In this document: positions 61,358 to 64,000 of the stretch, piece by piece
How the letters are laid out: every line of letters starts with the position of its first letter
How positions within the stretch are numbered: position 1 is the stretch's first letter
Source of the DNA: Lachnospiraceae bacterium C10
GTDB taxonomy: Bacteria; Bacillota; Clostridia; Lachnospirales; Lachnospiraceae
Assembly (NCBI GenBank): GCA_900100095.1
Contig: FMTN01000010.1
Location: forward strand, 62,001-126,000
Direction: 5' to 3'
Length of the DNA stretch: 64,000 nucleotides
The notes under the pieces: model-generated
What the model was told of the DNA's origin: nothing
The model's input: the letters and a program-made list of their open reading frames with translations, nothing else
Database searches by the model: none
Made by a program: the position numbers and the translations under genes

Positions 61358-62809
61358 TTAGTCTCTATGCATTGAGAATCCTGATGTATCGTAATTCTTA
61401 AGATTCTCCTGAAGCAGACGATCATCTGCTGTTGCAAATAATGTCTCACGATCCTTAGCAAATGCTGTTCTCTCGCGGTAAGCAGAAGGTCCGCCGACAC
61501 ATCCGCCTTCACAAACCATTCCCTCAAGGAAATCATCACTGAATCGTCCAACCTTCATAAGAAGGAGTGCCTTCTTACACTCAGCTGCACCGTTTGCCAC
61601 GCAAACCTTAGGCTCGATGTTCTTCTCTGACTCCTTCAAGGACTGAATAACAGCAGCTGTTACACCACCGGTCTGAGAGAATCTCTTACCGAAGATGGAA
61701 GATTCCTGATAATCGTTGCTCTCATCCTCTTCGAGCTCAACACCCTTCGCACGCATGATGGCACGAATCTCAGAGAAGGTCAGAACATAATCTGCATTGT
61801 TCTCGATTCCCTGCTCCATAGCCTCGCTCTTCTTAGAGATACATGGTCCGATGAAGACACAGATTGCCTCCGGATCACGGGCCTTGATCATACGGGATAC
61901 AGCAGCCATCGGAGAGATTGCTGTAGAGATCAGATCAGACAGCTCCGGATAATGCTTACGAATCATGTTAACGAAAGCAGGACAGCAGCTTGTTGTCTTC
62001 TTCTCGCCCTTCTCATAAGCTTCAGCCCACTCATCAGCCTCAGCCTTCGCTGTAAGATCTCCGCCGAGACCTACCTCGATGAAATCCTCAAAGCCAAGCT
62101 TCTTCATGGCAACCTTCCAGGACTTCTGTGTGATCTTAGGTCCGAACTGACCCTCTGTTGCAGGTGCTGTCATAGCATAAACACGCTTGCCGGAATTTAA
62201 CGCATTGATAACAGGGACAATGTATGCCTTGCTTCCGATTGCTCCGAACGGACAGCTGTGGATACACTTACCGCAACGGATACACTTCTCTTCGTTGATG
62301 ACAGAAATTCCATACTCATCATAAGAAATAGCATCCACCGGGCAAGAGAACTTACATGGTCTCTTAAGAGCAGCGATTGCATGGTAAGGACATGCCTGTG
62401 CACACTTACCACACTCCTTACACTTTGCAGGATCGATGTGGCTGCGGTGCTCACCCGGATGACATGCATCGAACTTACATGCATTGACGCAGGCCTTACC
62501 AAGACAGTTCTGACAGTTATCGGTTACTACATAACTGGAGATTGGGCAATCCTCACATGCTGCATGAATAACATGGATGAGATTACCGTCGTCATGCTCA
62601 CCCGGAGCCATACCCATAGCAAGGCGTGCACGCTCACGAATGATCTCGCGCTCCTTGTAGATACAGCAACGGAACTGTGCCTGAGGGCCCGGAATCAGGC
62701 GCTCTGGCAGGTACTGAACTTCTTCCTCAAGCTTTCCGGCGAAAGCAAGCTCTGCGACTGCTGTCAGCACGTCGTGTTTGATTTTGATTACTCCTTCATC
62801 AGCGTACAT
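61358..62809 (-). CDS. Monomeric [FeFe] hydrogenase, group-B-like
   Basis: A 483-residue Fe-S protein. The N-terminal half is rich in cysteine motifs, with about three 4Fe-4S sites around 85-190 (CQNCLGKACVNAC, CKECGKCAQACP, CIRCGKCIHSCP). The H-cluster motifs are TSCCPAFV (273-280), GPCISKKSE (321-329) and GMVCEGGCVGG (430-440), so all four ligand cysteines and the proton-relay cysteine are present. The non-canonical GPC (instead of MPC) and PAFV fit group B, which is little studied. The role is probably hydrogen evolution from reduced ferredoxin. Its ATG lies 11 nt inside the GGDEF gene, with SD AAGGAG inside that gene. Confidence 0.92.
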   Translation of the reverse strand: MYADEGVIKIKHDVLTAVAELAFAGKLEEEVQYLPERLIPGPQAQFRCCIYKEREIIRERARLAMGMAPGEHDDGNLIHVIHAACEDCPISSYVVTDNCQNCLGKACVNACKFDACHPGEHRSHIDPAKCKECGKCAQACPYHAIAALKRPCKFSCPVDAISYDEYGISVINEEKCIRCGKCIHSCPFGAIGSKAYIVPVINALNSGKRVYAMTAPATEGQFGPKITQKSWKVAMKKLGFEDFIEVGLGGDLTAKAEADEWAEAYEKGEKKTTSCCPAFVNMIRKHYPELSDLISTAISPMAAVSRMIKARDPEAICVFIGPCISKKSEAMEQGIENNADYVLTFSEIRAIMRAKGVELEEDESNDYQESSIFGKRFSQTGGVTAAVIQSLKESEKNIEPKVCVANGAAECKKALLLMKVGRFSDDFLEGMVCEGGCVGGPSAYRERTAFAKDRETLFATADDRLLQENLKNYDTSGFSMHRD

Positions 62810-64000
62810 CTCTCTTTGTCTCCTTTTTCATCTCATACATTCTTTGGTCCGCAATATAAAAGATCCTCTCCGGTTCAGTTTCCGGGAATTCCTTACCCGA
62901 TGCCATACCATAACTGATCCGGATCTGATAACTGCTATTATTATGACTAAATTCCTTCTCCACACGATTCATGTGGTCAAGTCTTCGTTTCACAACACGT
63001 TCGGAAGCATATTCCACAAGCACCATGAACTCATCGCCGCCCATACGAATCACGTGTCCCACATCCCCAAAGCATTCTTTGAGAATCTGACCGCAACTGA
63101 CAATCAGCTGATCCCCGGCCGCATGACCGTAGGTATCATTCACACGCTTGAGGCCGTTGACATCCATACTGATCAGTATGTAGTCCCTTCGACCGGCAAG
63201 CTCCTTAAAGCGTTGATTCGCATACGCCCGGTTATATAACCCTGTCAGCACATCGGTATAGGCCATCTGTGTCAGAGCCAGTCGCTCTGCCTGATCAATA
63301 TATTCGTCATGCAGATGCATCAGATATCCACTGAGCAACATCACAATGAACAGGGCTGTTCCATAAGGAAGCAGGGAATAATTCCAAAAGCTGTTATCCG
63401 GTAATACATATTTCAGCAAATTAAAACGGACAACGTCAAGGATACAGCAAAAGAAGATTAACCACAATCCCCCATGAAGCATAATTGTTTCACTCCGCCG
63501 CTCCCTAGCAAGGCCGAACTGGGTGCTGGAAATCACTAAAATCAAGGAAATCACGGCCAAAGAGTGAAAAATCGTGAGCACCTGCGGCACATGTACAATA
63601 TTAAGTACATGAAGAATAACGGCGATTATAAGGAAAAATATCATGCTCATAATGCTGATGGCTGCCAACACTTTTCGTTTGAAATTCAATAATCTGATAT
63701 TATTATACATCAAGACACAGAGCATTTGTATCAATGCAATGTAAAGTGACAGATATTCAACCGTCGTCGTCAATTGATAATTTCTACTAAAGTATTGGCT
63801 GATCTTCGTCGTACAGGTGGACCAGGTTCCCATAAAAAAGGAGAACTGTCCAATCAAAAGCAACTGTCCCCAGCTCCTGTGAAGAAAGGCCTGGGCAAGT
63901 GCGATCAGCACGGAGATCACACCGATTCCCACAAGGAATATCGATACAAACATCGTAAGAATGTTCGCCTCATTATATGCTGTATAAGCATAGATGGAAG
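62799..64000 (-). CDS. Membrane GGDEF diguanylate cyclase (5' end outside window)
   Basis: The frame stays open from 63953 to the window edge, with no stop and coding-like residues, so the protein starts beyond 64000 and at least 400 residues are visible. The visible N-terminal part holds about seven membrane helices, probably a sensory 7TM module. The C-terminal GGDEF domain (about 225-375 from Met 63953) has LTGLYNRAY and an intact active-site motif RMGGDEF, so c-di-GMP synthesis is expected. No RxxD inhibitory site is evident before the motif. The gene overlaps the hydrogenase start by 11 nt, coupling the two. Confidence 0.9.
   Translation of the reverse strand, partial: SIYAYTAYNEANILTMFVSIFLVGIGVISVLIALAQAFLHRSWGQLLLIGQFSFFMGTWSTCTTKISQYFSRNYQLTTTVEYLSLYIALIQMLCVLMYNNIRLLNFKRKVLAAISIMSMIFFLIIAVILHVLNIVHVPQVLTIFHSLAVISLILVISSTQFGLARERRSETIMLHGGLWLIFFCCILDVVRFNLLKYVLPDNSFWNYSLLPYGTALFIVMLLSGYLMHLHDEYIDQAERLALTQMAYTDVLTGLYNRAYANQRFKELAGRRDYILISMDVNGLKRVNDTYGHAAGDQLIVSCGQILKECFGDVGHVIRMGGDEFMVLVEYASERVVKRRLDHMNRVEKEFSHNNSSYQIRISYGMASGKEFPETEPERIFYIADQRMYEMKKETKRDVR

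Noticed and set aside
1-64000. CRISPR arrays, prophage genes, complete transposases, toxin-antitoxin pairs, rRNA genes
   Set aside because: I looked on both strands and saw none. All gaps except 4522-4837 are shorter than 300 nt and are explained by promoters, terminators or tRNAs.

Overview
The window looks like chromosomal core DNA of an anaerobic Clostridia species, most likely a Lachnospiraceae gut or rumen bacterium. The evidence is the classic Firmicute order asp23-nusB-xseA-xseB-ispA-dxs-tlyA-nadK-argR-recN, the order priA-def-fmt-yugP-rsmB-rlmN-stp-prkC-rsgA-rpe-thiN, meso-diaminopimelate-type MurE, oxygen-independent HemZ, a [FeFe] hydrogenase with group-B-like motifs, the MecA adaptor, and sigma-A-type promoters. 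I saw no prophage, CRISPR array, rRNA or complete insertion sequence. Nearly all genes lie on the minus strand. The plus-strand exceptions are pyrBI, an ECF-transporter S component and a doubtful 48-codon ORF.

Layout, left to right. 1-4.5 kb: era (cut by the window edge), an M16C peptidase and an MscS channel. 4.5-4.8 kb: a gap holding a small ORF and a nested palindrome that resembles two insertion-sequence ends. 4.8-8.6 kb: serC-serA-DUF1015 (serine synthesis). 8.6-13.2 kb: leuB-ilvD-ilvB (branched-chain amino acids) from a strong promoter. 13.3-16.6 kb: mecA, tRNA-Leu(CAA), lysA, tRNA-Thr(GGT) and a lytic transglycosylase. 16.6-20.6 kb: hemZ with a promoter that appears to give a leaderless mRNA, then an ECF sigma factor overlapping a membrane-anchored beta-propeller protein. 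20.7-23.9 kb: an MBL-fold hydrolase and relA. 23.9-38.8 kb: an apparently uninterrupted 14-gene operon from murE to a GNAT gene, covering wall synthesis, replication restart, translation start, rRNA modification, PrkC/Stp signalling, RsgA and thiamine. 38.9-40.4 kb: divergent pyrBI. 40.4-42.4 kb: an uncharacterised three-gene cluster (J-domain protein, DUF5685, membrane zinc ribbon). 42.5-53.2 kb: galT, then the recN-to-asp23 block. 53.2-55.2 kb: a rhodanese/PP-loop fusion with a TcdA-like dehydratase. 55.2-58.0 kb: an 86-residue orphan with its own promoter and terminator, pta and capA. 58.1-64 kb: the ECF S component, a secreted GH16 glucanase, the hydrogenase, and a GGDEF protein whose start lies outside the window.

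The most promising leads are these. (1) The J-domain/DUF5685/zinc-ribbon cluster: the J protein ends in a cysteine string, and DUF5685 has two Asp-rich motifs spaced as in all-alpha isoprenoid synthases. (2) The 11-nt overlap of the GGDEF gene with the hydrogenase gene. (3) DUF1015 as a possible missing step or regulator in the serine operon. (4) The leaderless hemZ promoter and the tRNA promoters embedded in neighbouring terminator or coding sequence. Domain names come from reading the translations. No search or fold prediction was run.
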